A stretch of DNA of 64,000 nucleotides, taken from Perca fluviatilis. Lineage: Eukaryota > Chordata > Actinopteri > Perciformes > Percidae. The notes under the pieces were generated by a model. It ran no database searches, was not told the origin of the DNA, and saw only the letters and a list, made by a program, of their open reading frames with translations. The stretch covers positions 13,496,073 through 13,560,072 of the forward strand of contig NC_053129.1 of assembly GCF_010015445.1 (NCBI RefSeq). Reading direction: 5' to 3'. The translations under genes were made by a program, and so were the position numbers. Positions 1 to 64,000 of this stretch are shown piece by piece. Every line of letters starts with the position of its first letter. Position 1 is the stretch's first letter.

Positions 1-627
1 ACCGCCCCAAATACTCTACGCTCTCTTGTGACCCATGATGTCTCTCTGAAGCACTATACTAGTAACATCATCCATTATTAATCACAGCCCAACATATACG
101 AGCGATCTTATGGCAGACCCACTCCTCACACGCTGAGGCTAGCAGAAGGTTGGAGGGGTCCAGCCCTCCCTATCCTTTAGCTACTAACCCTGTTATATAA
201 ATGCTGCATCCGAGTTACGCAATCCCTCTCTGGGGATTTTATAGATCCACTCCGTTGCTACATCTCAGATAATGTTTTCTGCAGCCCCATGCGCCGTTGC
301 AGGGGATATAACAGGCACCATGCCTTCAACTCCAGCAGACTAGAACAAAGCATTATGTAATCCTCAAACAAACCCCCTCACCACCTCCCAAGCCAGTACA
401 AACAAAATTCTTATCTCATCCCTTGAACTACTTTTTTTTTTCCCTGCTATGCTTGAGATTAGGGGATTTACAGACAGCATAACAGGGGTGGAAAGGGTCA
501 CAATATTCCTCACGCAGAATCCTTAGTCTGTCTTTAATATGTAGATGTTGTTTGATGATGTCAAGCAAGATGTGGAGAGATGCGTTTTTTTATTTTTTTA
601 TTTTGGCCTTGACTTTGTGAGACACAC
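1..627. other. UBXN2A intron, left window edge
   Basis: No continuation of the UBX domain, RNA gene or transposon was recognised here. It is read as part of a UBXN2A intron that runs off the window. Confidence 0.5.
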
Positions 628-765
628 CGATGCGATAGGTTAAACCTCTGCACCAATCTTCTGCCGTCAGCCAACCAGATCTGCAGGGAGGTAACAGGAA
701 GGGCGTGGTCTAGTGTTACCATGGGAATAGGAGGAGATTCTCCGTCCGCGTGCACAGATGGTGAC
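628..765 (-). CDS. UBXN2A: UBXN2A coding exon 5 (start of UBX domain)
   Basis: The acceptor is GGCCAG. The exon encodes SPSVHADGESPPIPMVTLDH and then PVTSLQIWLADGRRLVQRFN, the first strand and turn of a UBX fold. The donor is probably GTGTGT at 627-626, within the codon after LSHR. That donor is weak, so the left edge may be off by a few bases. Confidence 0.8.
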
Positions 766-2888
766 CTGGCCACTACTCTGGGTGCAACACTGGGAATGGA
801 CAGGAATAAAAAAACAAAAACAAAAACAAAACAGATTAAGAACCAGTTAAAGCTACAAACAGCATATGCGTTGTGTATTTGGACTTATTATTTGATTACT
901 CCCAGGGTGTAGGCAGACAAAATCTCACACTCAATATTTCTTGGACTCTCAGTATTCAATTCAGTATTCATACAGTGATGTTGTGAAAATGTCGAGGCTC
1001 GGAGTTCATCAGGCTGACTGCCTGTTTGATCAGATCTACTTGTGGGTGTTTTGATACCTGGATGTAGAAGGACACCTAGTGGTATAAAATAGTATAGTAT
1101 CTGGAAACTTGAAACTTCAGCAGTGTACATTATTGATTATTTATGACAATATTTATATGCTGAGTAAACCTTTGTAAAAAAAAAAAAAAAAGGTCTAACC
1201 ACGTATCAACATATATAATACTCTAAAATGTAGCCTTTTACTTGGTAACACTATCACAACAGCAACCTCTCACCTGCCAAGTCGGTATCCGCGCCCGCTG
1301 AAGGGATGAAAGGCCTTTTTCTTGGGAACATAATTTTCCTCCGTCAGATCCTCCACACTGATCTCCAGCTCCTTCTCCTCTGCTCGGCTCTCCCACTCTG
1401 CCGGAAGCTCCCTGGGACGGATAAAAGACCGGGTTTGAAGTCTAGTCAGATAAATCAATATGACAAATGAGCCCTAATAAGCATTATGGTTTATGTCGCC
1501 TGGTTGGGGTCTGTAGGAGGGAAATCTTTACTACTAGTTTCCCCTTGGGGACCAATAGGGTTTGAATGTAAGATTGAACCAAGGAGAAACATTTTTTTTT
1601 ATTTTATTTTGATCTACATACAGGGTTCAGCTCTGTATATACAGTATACGCTACAGTGAATACATTGTACATGTAATGTGAGGTTTGCCTGCATTGGTAT
1701 ATTTTAAAAGAAAAAGTCAACCACCATTTTGAGTTTAAGTCAAATCTGAAAATTGGTCATCCACCAGCAAAACCTAACCTGGAGAAAATCGTTATCTTTG
1801 TTACACAAACACAGTGACCTGTGTCAATATGAATATGAGTCAACATGCATCATTGCACTTGGCTTTGCGACCATTGTCCTACCTGGGAAATTTTCAGGTC
1901 GGACACTGGATTTGGCAAATAGCTGAAGACAGGGATTTTATTTCATGTAACTGACACTTAAACAACATAGTACTAGTCTAGTCTAAATAAGAAAAAAAAA
2001 CAGCAAGCAAGAGCGAGAGAGAGAACTGAAACTGAACTTTATTAGGTATTTATGTAATCTAGTTCCCCATAGTTCTGTTTCATACTAGGGTATACTATAG
2101 TTTTTTTCTTTTTATTAACTTCAAGTATTAGGTTTACAGTGGTTTGTCATGGACACAAGTCACATTTTCATACTCAATACAACCCAGAGCCAGCAGAAAT
2201 ATATATAATATACGCTTTGTTGTTTGCTTTTGATCAGCTGGAGAATATGCGTTGCAATATCCGACCATCGCATGTAGCAACGTCCTCCATCTTTTACCGC
2301 TTGACGATGTAAGAGGAACAAATTAGGTAGTTTTAGGCACAGAGCACAGGCCAGTAGGTGAGCTATTAAACGCCAGATATCCCAACAGTGGTTGAAGTAG
2401 TAGTAAGGTCACCGATATTAATCAACAAACCTATCAGAGCTTAAGATACTACGGTCCTTTTTGTGCTTCAAGGTAGTGAAATCTCACTCGATACACCTGT
2501 AAAACTGTGGCTTGACAACTTTTACTCACCCCCTTTTGATGGCATCCAGGAAGTCTTGATTCTTTGGTATGGAGTAGCTGCGAAACTCCTCGTCGTTTAC
2601 AGTGAAGCCATCCTTCCATAGCCTCACCACCATCTCCACCTGGAACGAAGGCCGCAAAAATGAGCCCTGATGAGACACTACAGTGATCCCTGTATGTGCT
2701 GAACTCCTAACTGAATACTCTGATGGCCACATAGTAGATGTTGACATGAGTGGGTTAGTGAGCACATATAACTGTAATGTCACTGTAGATTACTCTGTCT
2801 AACAACCTCCCGATTTCTTTTTAATTATTTAGTATATTATGTTATAGCAGTATGTGGTTGTCTTGTTTTACTTAATTATTCATCCTTT

Positions 2889-2919
<31 letters not shown>

Positions 2920-3650
2920 TAAGTCTACAGTGTATTTAAAAAAATAATAATTAAACGTCAAAACTGTCAATGATCTCAAAATATGTCTGTGGACATAATC
3001 AAGCTTTACTGTGTCAGCTGCAGAACGCATATGTGCAGCGATATGGCCATGAAGATTTAGTGGTGTGAATTAGTTTCTGACCTTTGATGTCCCCGAGGCA
3101 TCGTAACAGATCTTCTCCACCTCACCGAGGAGGTCTTCTACCGAGAAACTACGCCTCATTGGAGCCTCCTCTTCATTTTCTTCACTGACAACCCATTAAG
3201 AAATAGACAAGTGTGTGATTCAGTCATTATAGGTCTATTGAATTCAGCCTGCGGTCACAGGCTTTATTGTACAGAAATTGAATTATTGAGTTGTCTCCCC
3301 CCCCCCCCAAAAAAAATAATGTTAAGCGTGCAGGTTTGTAAACCAGAAAATGCACCTCAAGAAAAGAAAAAGTGCTCTCCTGGACACTTTACGGTTCAAT
3401 CATATTGATTTCTCATTCTAGATACAACTGACCTACATTAATCCAGGGATTGAGTTGTATTGCTATTATTTATATTTCAAGAAAAATGCTGATTCACACC
3501 TACAGGAATATTAGGAATATTATGGGAACTCTTAATTTCAATTGTTCCATTTAAATATAAGGGATTTTAAGGAAAAATAACTTGCAACCAATTTGTTGTG
3601 ACTTACGAATTTTCATCTTTCTCGCCCCCCAAGGTTTCAATCTCTTTCAT
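628..3650 (-). CDS. UBXN2A: UBX domain-containing protein 2A (five 5' coding exons; 3' end off window)
   Basis: UBXN2A is a cofactor of the AAA ATPase p97/VCP; family members bind it through a C-terminal UBX domain and carry a SEP domain. Coding exons on the minus strand are 3607-3650, 3082-3184, 2530-2639, 1274-1411 and 628-765. Their phases chain without a break for about 177 residues. Visible motifs are the start MKEIETLGG, the SEP core RLWKDGFTVNDEEFRSY, the SEP end HPFSGRGYRLG, and the UBX beginning LQIWLADGRRLVQRFNLSHR. All resemble remembered human UBXN2A, which has about 259 residues. The rest of the UBX domain was not found in 1-627, so the last exon or exons lie beyond the left edge. 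The gene is divergent from ATAD2B, as in human. UBXN2B is the alternative name, but the neighbour and the short N-terminus favour 2A. Confidence 0.9.
1274..1411 (-). CDS. UBXN2A: UBXN2A coding exon 4 (second half of SEP domain)
   Basis: The acceptor is TCCCAG and the donor GTGAGA. After completing a glycine codon the exon encodes ELPAEWESRAEEKELEIS and ends with KAFHPFSGRGYRLG. This is the conserved F-x-G-x-G-x-R-L-G end of SEP domains. It leaves in phase 2, and the split arginine codon is completed by the next exon. Confidence 0.9.
2530..2639 (-). CDS. UBXN2A: UBXN2A coding exon 3 (first half of SEP domain)
   Basis: The acceptor is TTCCAG and the donor GTGAGT. The exon encodes VEMVVRLWKDGFTVNDEEF and then RSYSIPKNQDFLDAIKRG, a clear match to the SEP domain of UBXN2/p47-type proteins. 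It enters in phase 0 and leaves in phase 2. Confidence 0.9.
2887..2918. repeat. (TTC)n microsatellite, about 10 units
   Basis: An uninterrupted TTC run lies in the UBXN2A intron between coding exons 2 and 3. Confidence 0.9.
3082..3184 (-). CDS. UBXN2A: UBXN2A coding exon 2 (linker before SEP)
   Basis: The exon lies between acceptor TGTCAG and donor GTCAGA. It encodes an acidic stretch and then RRSFSVEDLLGEVEKICYD, corresponding to the human YFVDSLFEEAQKV region. It enters in phase 2 and leaves in phase 0. Its 103 nt agree with the flanking exons. Confidence 0.8.
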
Positions 3651-3669
3651 GACTTTGCGTGTTTTCCAT
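3607..3669 (-). CDS. UBXN2A: UBXN2A first coding exon with 19 nt of 5' UTR
   Basis: The acceptor CTTAG precedes the exon at 3670 and the donor GTAAGT follows at 3606. The initiator ATG is at 3650-3648 with G at -3. It encodes MKEIETLGGEKDEN and ends in phase 2. I chose this ATG because the peptide aligns with the human start MKDVDNL and the phase fits the next exon. A second, out-of-frame ATG sits at the very start of the exon. At least one upstream non-coding exon must exist; a possible donor (CTG then GTAAAT) lies near 4390 but is unproven. Confidence 0.78.
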
Positions 3670-4604
3670 CTAAGAAAATGACAAATGGACAAAGCAAAAG
3701 TTATTATAGGGCCTATCACAGTGGAGGGGCAATTTGCAGAGACACGTAAAGTAGTACAGTTAATGAAATATAGGGGGGGAGGGAGTTAAAAAAAAAATGT
3801 TTCAGCTTTACACTTTATAACAGTTTAATACGTTAATGCAAAAAAAAATAAACTGCGCACATTATGATAATAATAATAGTAATAATATATAATTATGTGC
3901 TAAAATAAGCTGCAGACATTATAATAATAACGATATGACATAATAGCAGTGCAAAAAAAAGCTGTACACATTATGATAGCCACGTTAATGATATAGAATG
4001 ATAATATTAGTGCAATAAAAGTATATTGCAGTAGCTTATACACTCCTACAGTATAGTTTATTAGATTCATGCCTTTAAAGGCATCTTTATTAGGCCTATA
4101 TTTTGAGAGGTAACCTTTATTAGCTCAATTGTGTTAATTATGTATAGCCTATATTCTCTGGCATTCACAAGTCATTGAACGCTGGAGCTCTATAACCTTA
4201 TCGATAAACAACCAAGCAGCTAGCGTTATCGTTATTTATGTAGGCCTAAGTGGGCGTCAGAAAGCCAAGACGCTCATAGAGCCAGCTACATAGGACCTGT
4301 GTATCATAACACGGATATCTATACATGCACACACACGGTAGATGCCAATTTGCATGCGCGTATTAAGGTTAAAGTCAAATACTGATTTACCAGTCCGTGT
4401 TTTGTCGGTTAATCCCGGGCTACACATCTGCAGCCATGAGTTTTGTGCAGCGGCTATTCTGCTGAGCAATGTCTGTGAAGTAATAACAGTGCCGTAAATC
4501 GACCCCTCTTGTCGTAATGCAACTGTAGGCTACTGCTGAACTCATTGACTTGCAATTGAAACTGATGACGGTATTAAATGGCATAGGAAATACCACAGGG
4601 TCGA

Positions 4605-4605
4605 C

Positions 4606-4698
<93 letters not shown>
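4605..4698. repeat. (ATCT)n tetranucleotide microsatellite, about 23 units
   Basis: A perfect ATCT/TATC array lies in the shared upstream region. The open frame across it (poly-YLSI) is a by-product of the repeat. Confidence 0.95.
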
Positions 4699-5584
4699 CT
4701 GGGCTACTCACCCTGTCCCGCTATTGAACACTGATCAGTGGCCATCTGAAAAATGTTTAACTACTGTTACTGTTACTGTATTTACTGTATTATCACTTAA
4801 TCTTTTCATGCAAGACTTATTTAAAATTACACCACAAGTCCCTCCATTTCACAGAGACATGTTTTCAGTTGGAGAACTGTGTTCCAGTGAGACAATCATA
4901 AGCCCATCTATATGCCTCCTATTGACCATTAGGGGCAGATAATATAACCACAAGTGTGATTAAATACTGTATTACTGTAACATACTGTGTACACTAGTAG
5001 TCAGTCAATTAATGAATACATGCATTAATTAAGAATTAACTCAATATGAGACTGAGTCACTTTTAGTATGCATAATTCACAATGCAACTGAACACCTACG
5101 AATAAAATCAGGGCACAGCCTCTTTACTCTCTGATGTACATATGGGATTTGTCTATGACCATTGAAAGGCCCAATAAATCCTCCATTTGACCATTAATTT
5201 GAGGTCTATTTTCACATCCTAAAGAGTTTTAGTTATCGATGGATTCATTTGTGTGTTTCTCAAAAGATCGTAATTCAAAAATATGAAAAGAAAACTATTT
5301 TTACAGCAACAAAAACCATTAGAATTAGGTGTTGACCAGTTCTAGTTACATTTGAGAATTACAAAGGTTTCAATCTTGTGTTCAGTGGTGGGGATACCTA
5401 TTGTTTCTAACAGTCGGATCACAGATGGTGCCTTCAGCAGCTCCATGCACACACACATAATGCATTATTTAATAAAACAAAAATAGTGTTGATTATGCTT
5501 TTAAAAAAACAAACCTTGAACCTAAAACATGAAACAGATGGCTAGCACAGTTGCATCTTCAGTCAAGCCAGAAATAGAAGAGGC

Positions 5585-5587
5585 AAC

Positions 5588-5677
<90 letters not shown>
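5585..5677. repeat. (CA)n microsatellite, about 45 units
   Basis: A nearly perfect CA array lies in the shared upstream region, about 1 kb before the ATAD2B start codon. Confidence 0.95.
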
Positions 5678-5679
<2 letters not shown>

Positions 5680-6692
5680 TCAGCAGTGATCCCCAAGGGA
5701 TCCCACAGGGGTTCGGGAGAGGATCACAGTAAGTTCTTGGCTAACTACAGTTGTGTTAAATGCCACTTTTACTTCATAGGAAACCTAGTGTGATCAAAGG
5801 TTCAAACTTTTCACTGTTATTGTCCATCTGAAGTAGCGAATAACAAAAACACATTGGGTCTTGTCATGCCAATGGGAATTCGGCCTGACAGATATTATAT
5901 TTCATAGATTTATTATATAATATTTCTCAGATGTGGGAATCAAAATGGTGTGGAGAACAAGGTGAGGAGCAACACTGAAAACAGCAAGAGGAGAATGATG
6001 ATCATTATTTCGATAACTTAGACAGGTTGTAGTGAAGAATGACAAAATAATATTAGTCTGTGGATGCAAAATATCTTATTTAGGTAGGCTATATTGTTTT
6101 TAATGTTATGGAGCAATGACTCCAGTCCAGGTTGTACAAAGTAGCTAGTAACTTTTTCTTTCAAATAAATTGGAAGCTGCCCACTTCCATTTAGCTTCTG
6201 CCAGCTTCAAACGAGTCCCTGGTATTTATCTGAGAGGTACATGGTGTACTCAGGTTTAAAAGCATTATATTTTTTCTTTTTCTGAAGTTGTTTCCTTTAA
6301 TATTCCTTTAGGGACTCATCGTGCTTCAGTAGGCTTAATTAGTGACTTTATGCAAGTCTGTACTGTTCACTGTAATGTTTAGCTAATATTCCTACTGTAA
6401 ATTGCACGTTATAATTTATAACCCGTAACAACACAGTTGCTTATATTGGTTATTAAGGCCTTTTTGCTATATTTTTTATACATGATAACTAAGTTAGGCT
6501 AGTTTTTTTGTGGTAGTAGTCCAGTCAGCAAAAATGAATGCACCTGCCAAACAGACCCACATCTACTTGAGAGGGGGAGGGAGGGAGAGAGAGATAGACA
6601 GGGAGAGAAATGGCGCCTCGATGCTGCGCTCACTGAGGCAGTGTTTGGAGCTGGCTAGGGAGATTCAGTAAGGGCAGACAAAAGGAAAAAAC

Positions 6693-58708
<52,016 letters not shown>

Positions 58709-61700
58709 GTAAATATTTTTTAGATATCAGTTATTGTGCCGGTTAGTGGTGTATCGGTACATGAAATTCTCGGTCTGAAGCTATTGTGGTTTTGGGGTCA
58801 TGGTTTGTAATGTTTTTAGTACAGTATGGAAACTAAAGAAAGCATAGGTGTAAATAATAGTAATGAAGGATGAATTACTTTAAGCTGCTTCAGTGTCAGG
58901 GGAACAGTTTATGCTGGTTCACTGTCACACAGTTTGGCTTACAGGGACACTTCAATAGAATGGGGCCATCATTAAAGTTATTTGTAACATCTGTGCCTTT
59001 CATACTAGGACACGTGAATGTAAAGTACAGTGTGCCCTCAGTTATTTAAAAGTCATCCATAAAAAATTATATTGTGGCGTGGCAAGAAAATCTGTATTTC
59101 AAAGTGGAGGCACTTAAAACCCTTTTTCTAATGTTATGGCGCTAGGGTTGGGTACCGAACCCTGTACTTTACCGGTACCGACCGAATCACGTCGCTATTA
59201 CAGAGTATTGGTTCACATAAAATCAAACGGTGCCAAATTTCGGTACCCGAGAGCGCATAAGCGCAAGGTTATGTCTCTCTGCATGTTGACGGAGAGCGGA
59301 GGTCCAGCGCACGCGCACACGCACACGCACACTAGCACGCGCATGGTGTGGACGGAGCAAACTACATTGGCTCTGCAGTTTTGTTGAAGTCACGGTGAGT
59401 CACGGCAATACTGATAAAGCAGTTTCAAGTGTGGTTACAGTTTTTCAAAACTTCACGCAGACACCATTCACTGTGATATGATATTAATGGCGAGGCGAAA
59501 GCAGTCGCGGTGCTGTTGATGTTACACTTCCTGTGAGACAAGCAGGCACATCAGTAGTTTCTGTGCCCTGGGGTCTGACTGACAGGCTGAGGTTGTAAGG
59601 CAAGGCAACTTTATTTCTACAGCACCTTTCAGCAACAAGGCAATTCAAAGTGCTTTACATGAAACATTAAAGAGCAGTTAAAAATGGTCATGATGAAAAT
59701 AAAACAGGCTAAAAAAGAATAATATACAAGTACAAGAATAAAAGTTTAATAATTATTAAATGTAATAGGTTGTAGGGATGGGTTTGGGAGGAGAGCGGGA
59801 GGGATTTTATTTGTATTTAATTTTTGTCAGTGTAAAATATTCTAAATAAATAACAATGTTCTAAGTAAATAGGATAAATAGGTTTGGAATTATTTTTTAC
59901 AACTGAAATAATTTTTTTGTAATTACAGAGGGAAAGTACCGAAAAACGTACCGTTTGGTACCGGGAACAGAATTTCAGGTACCGGTATCTGTACTGATAT
60001 TGGTTCAGATGCGAAAGGTACCCAACCCTATATGTCACTGCCTAGCATCAATTTAGTGGTTTGTGTACATATAGGTGGTTCTTTTCAAGTTTATTTGAAT
60101 ATTAAAATACTCATTGATTTATTTATTTATCCAATATGAACCCTTTTGTCTCATGGCAGGACTGTGTGATAGATGGCAATTTATACTGTATACAAATTCC
60201 CTCTCAAATGGTGTTTGTTTTAGACATAGAGATTTTCGACCTGATTGTTGTTCATCTGTTCACTGTCTTGTCAGTTGTCGCTTTGTTAATACAGCTTTTG
60301 TTGACATGGTCAGCATTTTATTTTTATTAAAAATGCCCCGAGAAATCTGCATCAAAGCTTAAAGACACTGGCCACAGGGGACCGCATTCACCGTTTGGTT
60401 AGAAAAATCATCCTAGCCCCTTACAACCCACCAAGATTTCAGCTTTTTAAAAACCCTGGCGCGTGCCCCATCGCCATCTTGCTTGATTCTACACGCTCAT
60501 CATTCTAATTCAGACCATGAAGGATGTAACAGCTGGGGTGATTTGTCATTGTGCACTGGCTGTGGATTGGAGATTTAACAGGTACTGTGATCTGTATCAA
60601 AGCAATGATCTGGTAACAGGAAGATGAACATTATTAAGGGGAAAACATGGTCACACAAAATGTCCATGGTCATTCATTATGATCGTGATCCCTTTTATGT
60701 ATTCAGTTAGGAATCGGTGTTGATGTGTAAGACTCAATGAACATTGCAGGAAATTCTAAAACTATTTAAATTTAATAACGAAGCAAAATGAATTAAGTAG
60801 CTGCAGACAATCTTGGAGACCCAGAAGTTAGTGTAGCCAAATATTAATACATATTCACTATATGTGATTTCTTAGATGTGAAGTACTAAGGCTATAAAGA
60901 GAAGGTAGATATTTTTCAGCAAACTGTCCCACATCCCACCAGTGAGTAAGATGTTGAAATAAAGACTTATTGGTTTCAACAGAGCCAGCTGTGGCAAACT
61001 GTCACGTTTTGCAACTGACTAATTAGACTGTGATTATGGAAAAGTGGAGCTATGATCTAAAAATGTTACCAATATGCTTTTGTTTTTGTCTTATGTAAGT
61101 TCATACGGGTGCTTGTTTGAATGTCGTTGGCAGCGTGGGTGAAGAGTTTTTTTGAGTGTTTTCTCCTCTCTTCTGTAAAAGAAACTGCTGTTATTCATTT
61201 CTATATTCTAGGTTGTTCACTTATTGCTTCCTATGGACTGTTGAATCACTTCTTGTGTACAGACATTAATATGCAAAGCAGCGGATTGAACGAGCCCTTC
61301 TGTCCTTGGAATGCTTAGAATGATGCTAAATACGGCACCGACGAACATACTCAGCTTAAGCCTCCTCCATTTGAAGGCTAACCGTTAGTGTTATCTTTAG
61401 TGAGCCAGCTGAGGTAGCGCGACCCGTTGTGCCTTTTTCCTGCTGACATACCCTGTCACATGCACTGTATGGTGCTCATCTCATAAACCTTCTGCATTTG
61501 GTATTAATTCATCCCTTTGTTACTCAGTTCTTTTTATAGCTTCCAAACATAGAAAAGGTTTAAACAGAATTGGTGTCTGGATAATTAAAAGTCCACCATT
61601 ATTTGAACGGGGCCTAGAAGGCAGCACTACGTTGAGTTTTTTTTTTTGTGTAGAATGGGAGTTGAGGTGTGGAGGATGGGGGAACTCAATCATGGGTGAC

Positions 61701-64000
61701 CCGCCTTAGGTTTCCTTTAGATCCATAGGTCTGTTCTGGAGCTCATGCTGTCACACTGCCCTTCTCAGATGGATAACTTCTGAGCCTTGTCCCTCCTTTC
61801 CATTCACCCTATGCTCATGCCACAGTCTCTCCCTTTTTCATCTTTCAAACATCCATTTTGGATGGAGGGAGCCAATTACAGTCCTAGACCATTTTCACAT
61901 TTCTCAATCAACAGGTGCTGCTTCTGTGACATTTGAAGGAAACAAGGTTATGACTCAAACATGAGCTTCTCTCTGCCTCACTAGATCTGCCAACTAGTCC
62001 CAGTATGTGTTCAAGAAACAGAGAGCACATGAAGCCGCTCCGTCGCTTTCTGCAAAGTCACGCTAGGGTCCCACCTAATACCCCAAGTGTAAATTGGAGC
62101 CTCGGCTCAGTGGGCTCCCCTGACAGCACTCCTCACTGATCTGCTGGGGCAGGGGGGGGGGGTGCTTGGTTTTAGCTCGCTATGTGTAGTGTAATTGATG
62201 TAAAAGAAGTGATCGTCTGACTTGTGCTGACTTCTTTCCTCCGTGCTTCGAAGTGACATCGGGCTATCAAGCCATTATCTAGTGGCTTTTACCCATGTCC
62301 CACGGGGATGGTGGGGTGTACGCGTTTTGTCTTGCCGAACCTGACTCCCGTCTTTCAAACTGATTGACAGGCTTTTCAGTTGGCCTGATCTTACTGCTTC
62401 AACTGGTTGCCCCTATGAACGGCCACACGCACGCTAATCTGGGGGTTTATTTGTTAGTAGGGGGAAGGAGGGAGATATCTTAAAGAAACAGATCGTGAAA
62501 AGAGGGCACTGTGAATAATTGCTTTTTCATCCCCGGCTTATGGAACAAATTGAATATCCGGTGCACAGGATGAGAGTCGCCATTTAAGCAGATATTTGCT
62601 GGCAGGGCTGGGACTGGCAGGCAGCCTGATGTGCATTAGGGCCCGCAGTGAGTGTTGGACTGGTCCTTCTCTCTTCCTTCAGTCGTATTCAATGATTGCA
62701 GAGGGCTGATTTATTTCTTACTTTTTACTTGATGGAAGAGGCTCAATCTCTCTGGAATTAAATACCAATAAGAGTGTTATGAGTTTGTTCACAGACCCTA
62801 CACCCGAAGCCTGTAGGACAGAGATTTTTATTATTATTCTTCCTCTTCTTATTATTATTATTATTATTTCAGTATTCGTGTCCTGCCTTTCAGAGCCATG
62901 GCACAGTTATTTGCTCTGATTCACTTAGTAAAATCAAGTTCTGTTATTGCCAGTTTCACTGAAATGATGCTTGATGATGTCTGGATCAAAATGAATTCTT
63001 CAGCATGAATAAATAGGTCCCAAGGCTGGCTTCTCTAACTACTCCAAAATGTGTCTTATTGCTAGTGGTTTTCTTTCATCAATAATCAGTCACTTGTCCA
63101 CAGATGGACTGGAAGATGTGTTGCTGGTGATTACAGATGAGAATTCAGTAACAAGAAATCCAATTTGGGCGAGCAATTTTTCCTTCATGTTAGCAAGAAC
63201 ACACAGATTATCGTCTGCTCTGCTGTTTTCTTTAGCAGCTGCCTACAAGGAGCTAGTGTTCACGGTTGCTAGTTGCTGGCACAGTATGGAGTCTTTTGGC
63301 TTGATGCTTAGCTATTACAGCATGTCAGGATTTCCTGTTTTAGAAAATCCTGTCAACAGAAATTGCCCTATTTCAGTTTGTCATCTTCCTTCATTTTTAG
63401 TACTAATAACAGTGGGGGGGGCCCTCTGGCGAAGTAGCCATGCCATATGTCTGTTGAAAAGAGAACCGTTTAATAGTGCTGGACCAGCGTTTGATTGTCA
63501 ATAAAAATAGATAGCGCTTGAAGTAGTTCTTTTATTTTCATTCATTCCCACTGATGGCCTAGACAGTGTGGCTATTTGCATGTAATTGCGCTTCCAAAGC
63601 TGTGCCTCTTGGCCATGCGTGTAAGGGCCAGTAGTGTCAGTAGCTCACACAACATAAACATACCGGTCTCTTGCATTTTCTTCATATTCTGTAGTAGTTT
63701 TGCCCTCTTGCCAAGCCTTTCGTGTGGTTTACTATGCCCTCCTCACACCTGATGCAGCCCACTTAACCCTTGGCTTATATAAACTAATGGTTTAGATTGT
63801 GTGGGATTTTGTACTATGATTAGTTATACAGTGTATAAAGATGGATTTTTTTTTAAATGCTTGGCTTTGATTTTGTCAACCCTGGTAAGTATAACGTCCG
63901 ACAGTATTGGTCTACCACTGGAAGCAAAATCACAGGATACTATTTAGGTTGATGGAAACACTCTGTAGCAGCTGGAGAGAATATATTACTATTAGGGTGC
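58709..64000 (+). other. ATAD2B intron 26, to the right edge
   Basis: The hAT-like element 59143-60030 lies near the start. From about 60.4 kb to the edge I saw unique sequence without transposons or large microsatellites, except ATT units near 62829-62870. No match to the last ATAD2B exons was found. Confidence 0.6.
59143..60030. mobile_element. hAT-like element, 888 bp
   Basis: The ends are TAGGGTTGGGTACC and, inverted, TAGGGTTGGGTACC, an exact 14-base match. The flanks TATGGCGC and TATGTCAC agree at 6 of 8. It contains a GC-rich palindromic-looking section near 59300-59345. A GCAAGGCAACTTTATTTC segment resembles a widespread fish retroelement tail, perhaps a nested insertion. It shares most of its core with 26547-27071 and its left half with 47655-48071. 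Confidence 0.78.

Larger units (their letters stand above)
766..3081. other. UBXN2A introns between exons 2 and 5
   Basis: Outside the exons at 1274-1411 and 2530-2639 this stretch is AT-rich unique sequence. It contains an A run near 1176-1190 and a TTC microsatellite near 2887-2918. I saw no other gene. Confidence 0.5.
3670..6692. promoter_or_regulatory. Shared upstream region of UBXN2A and ATAD2B (divergent gene pair)
   Basis: Only 3.04 kb separates the two start codons, so both promoters and any non-coding first exon of UBXN2A must lie here. Two microsatellites occupy 4605-4698 and 5585-5677. The last 130 bases before the ATAD2B start are GA/GGA-rich and hold a TGGCGCC box at 6611-6617, which resembles part of an E2F site. 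No TATA box was recognised near the ATAD2B start. The boundary between UBXN2A 5' UTR, promoter and spacer cannot be set by eye. Confidence 0.5.

Noticed and set aside
4550..4942. Plus-strand frame with a poly-YLSI stretch
   Set aside because: It is a translation of the TATC microsatellite, with no flanking homology.
63049..63504. Plus-strand open frame of 151 codons, considered as a terminal ATAD2B exon or a separate gene
   Set aside because: The peptide does not resemble the ATAD2B C-terminus and shows no domain. It is treated as chance.

Overview
The window is a piece of animal nuclear DNA. Its split genes, intron sizes, dense CA/GT microsatellites and many short DNA transposons with intact terminal repeats point to a ray-finned fish, probably a teleost (inference from composition; no species marker was read). 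It is ordinary vertebrate gene territory. I found no operon, CRISPR array or prokaryotic-type defence system, and nothing that amounts to a new system.

Two protein-coding genes are present, head to head. On the minus strand, 628-3650 holds five coding exons of UBXN2A, a p97/VCP cofactor with SEP and UBX domains. Its last exons lie beyond the left edge. On the plus strand, 6693-58708 holds 26 coding exons of ATAD2B, an AAA+ ATPase and bromodomain chromatin regulator. About the last 50-60 residues lie beyond the right edge. The three kilobases between the two start codons must contain both promoters. The UBXN2A/ATAD2B pair has the same divergent order in human, as I recall it, which supports ATAD2B rather than its paralogue ATAD2.

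All ATAD2B exon phases agree across 24 consecutive junctions. The exception is exon 25, where the reading frame changes by one base inside a glutamate/glycine-coding GAG/GGG tract. This is either a sequence error or a real truncating allele. Exon 5 is unusual because a GT repeat of about 49 units forms the whole region just before its 3' splice site.

Layout: 1-3.7 kb UBXN2A; 3.7-6.7 kb shared upstream region with TATC and CA microsatellites; 6.7-18.6 kb ATAD2B exons 1-19 (acidic N-terminus, AAA1, AAA2) in compact introns; 18.6-30.3 kb intron 19, filled with LINE tails and hAT or TTAA-type elements; 30.3-38.3 kb exons 20-24 (end of AAA2, bromodomain), with an antisense 28S rRNA fragment inside a transposon in intron 22; 38.3-55.3 kb the large intron 24; 55.3-58.7 kb exons 25-26; 58.7-64 kb intron 26.

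The two genes are not known to act in one pathway. UBXN2A works with VCP in protein quality control, and ATAD2B is nuclear and reads acetylated histones. Their pairing is best seen as conserved neighbourhood. Domain and family statements rest on remembered vertebrate homologues, because no search was run.
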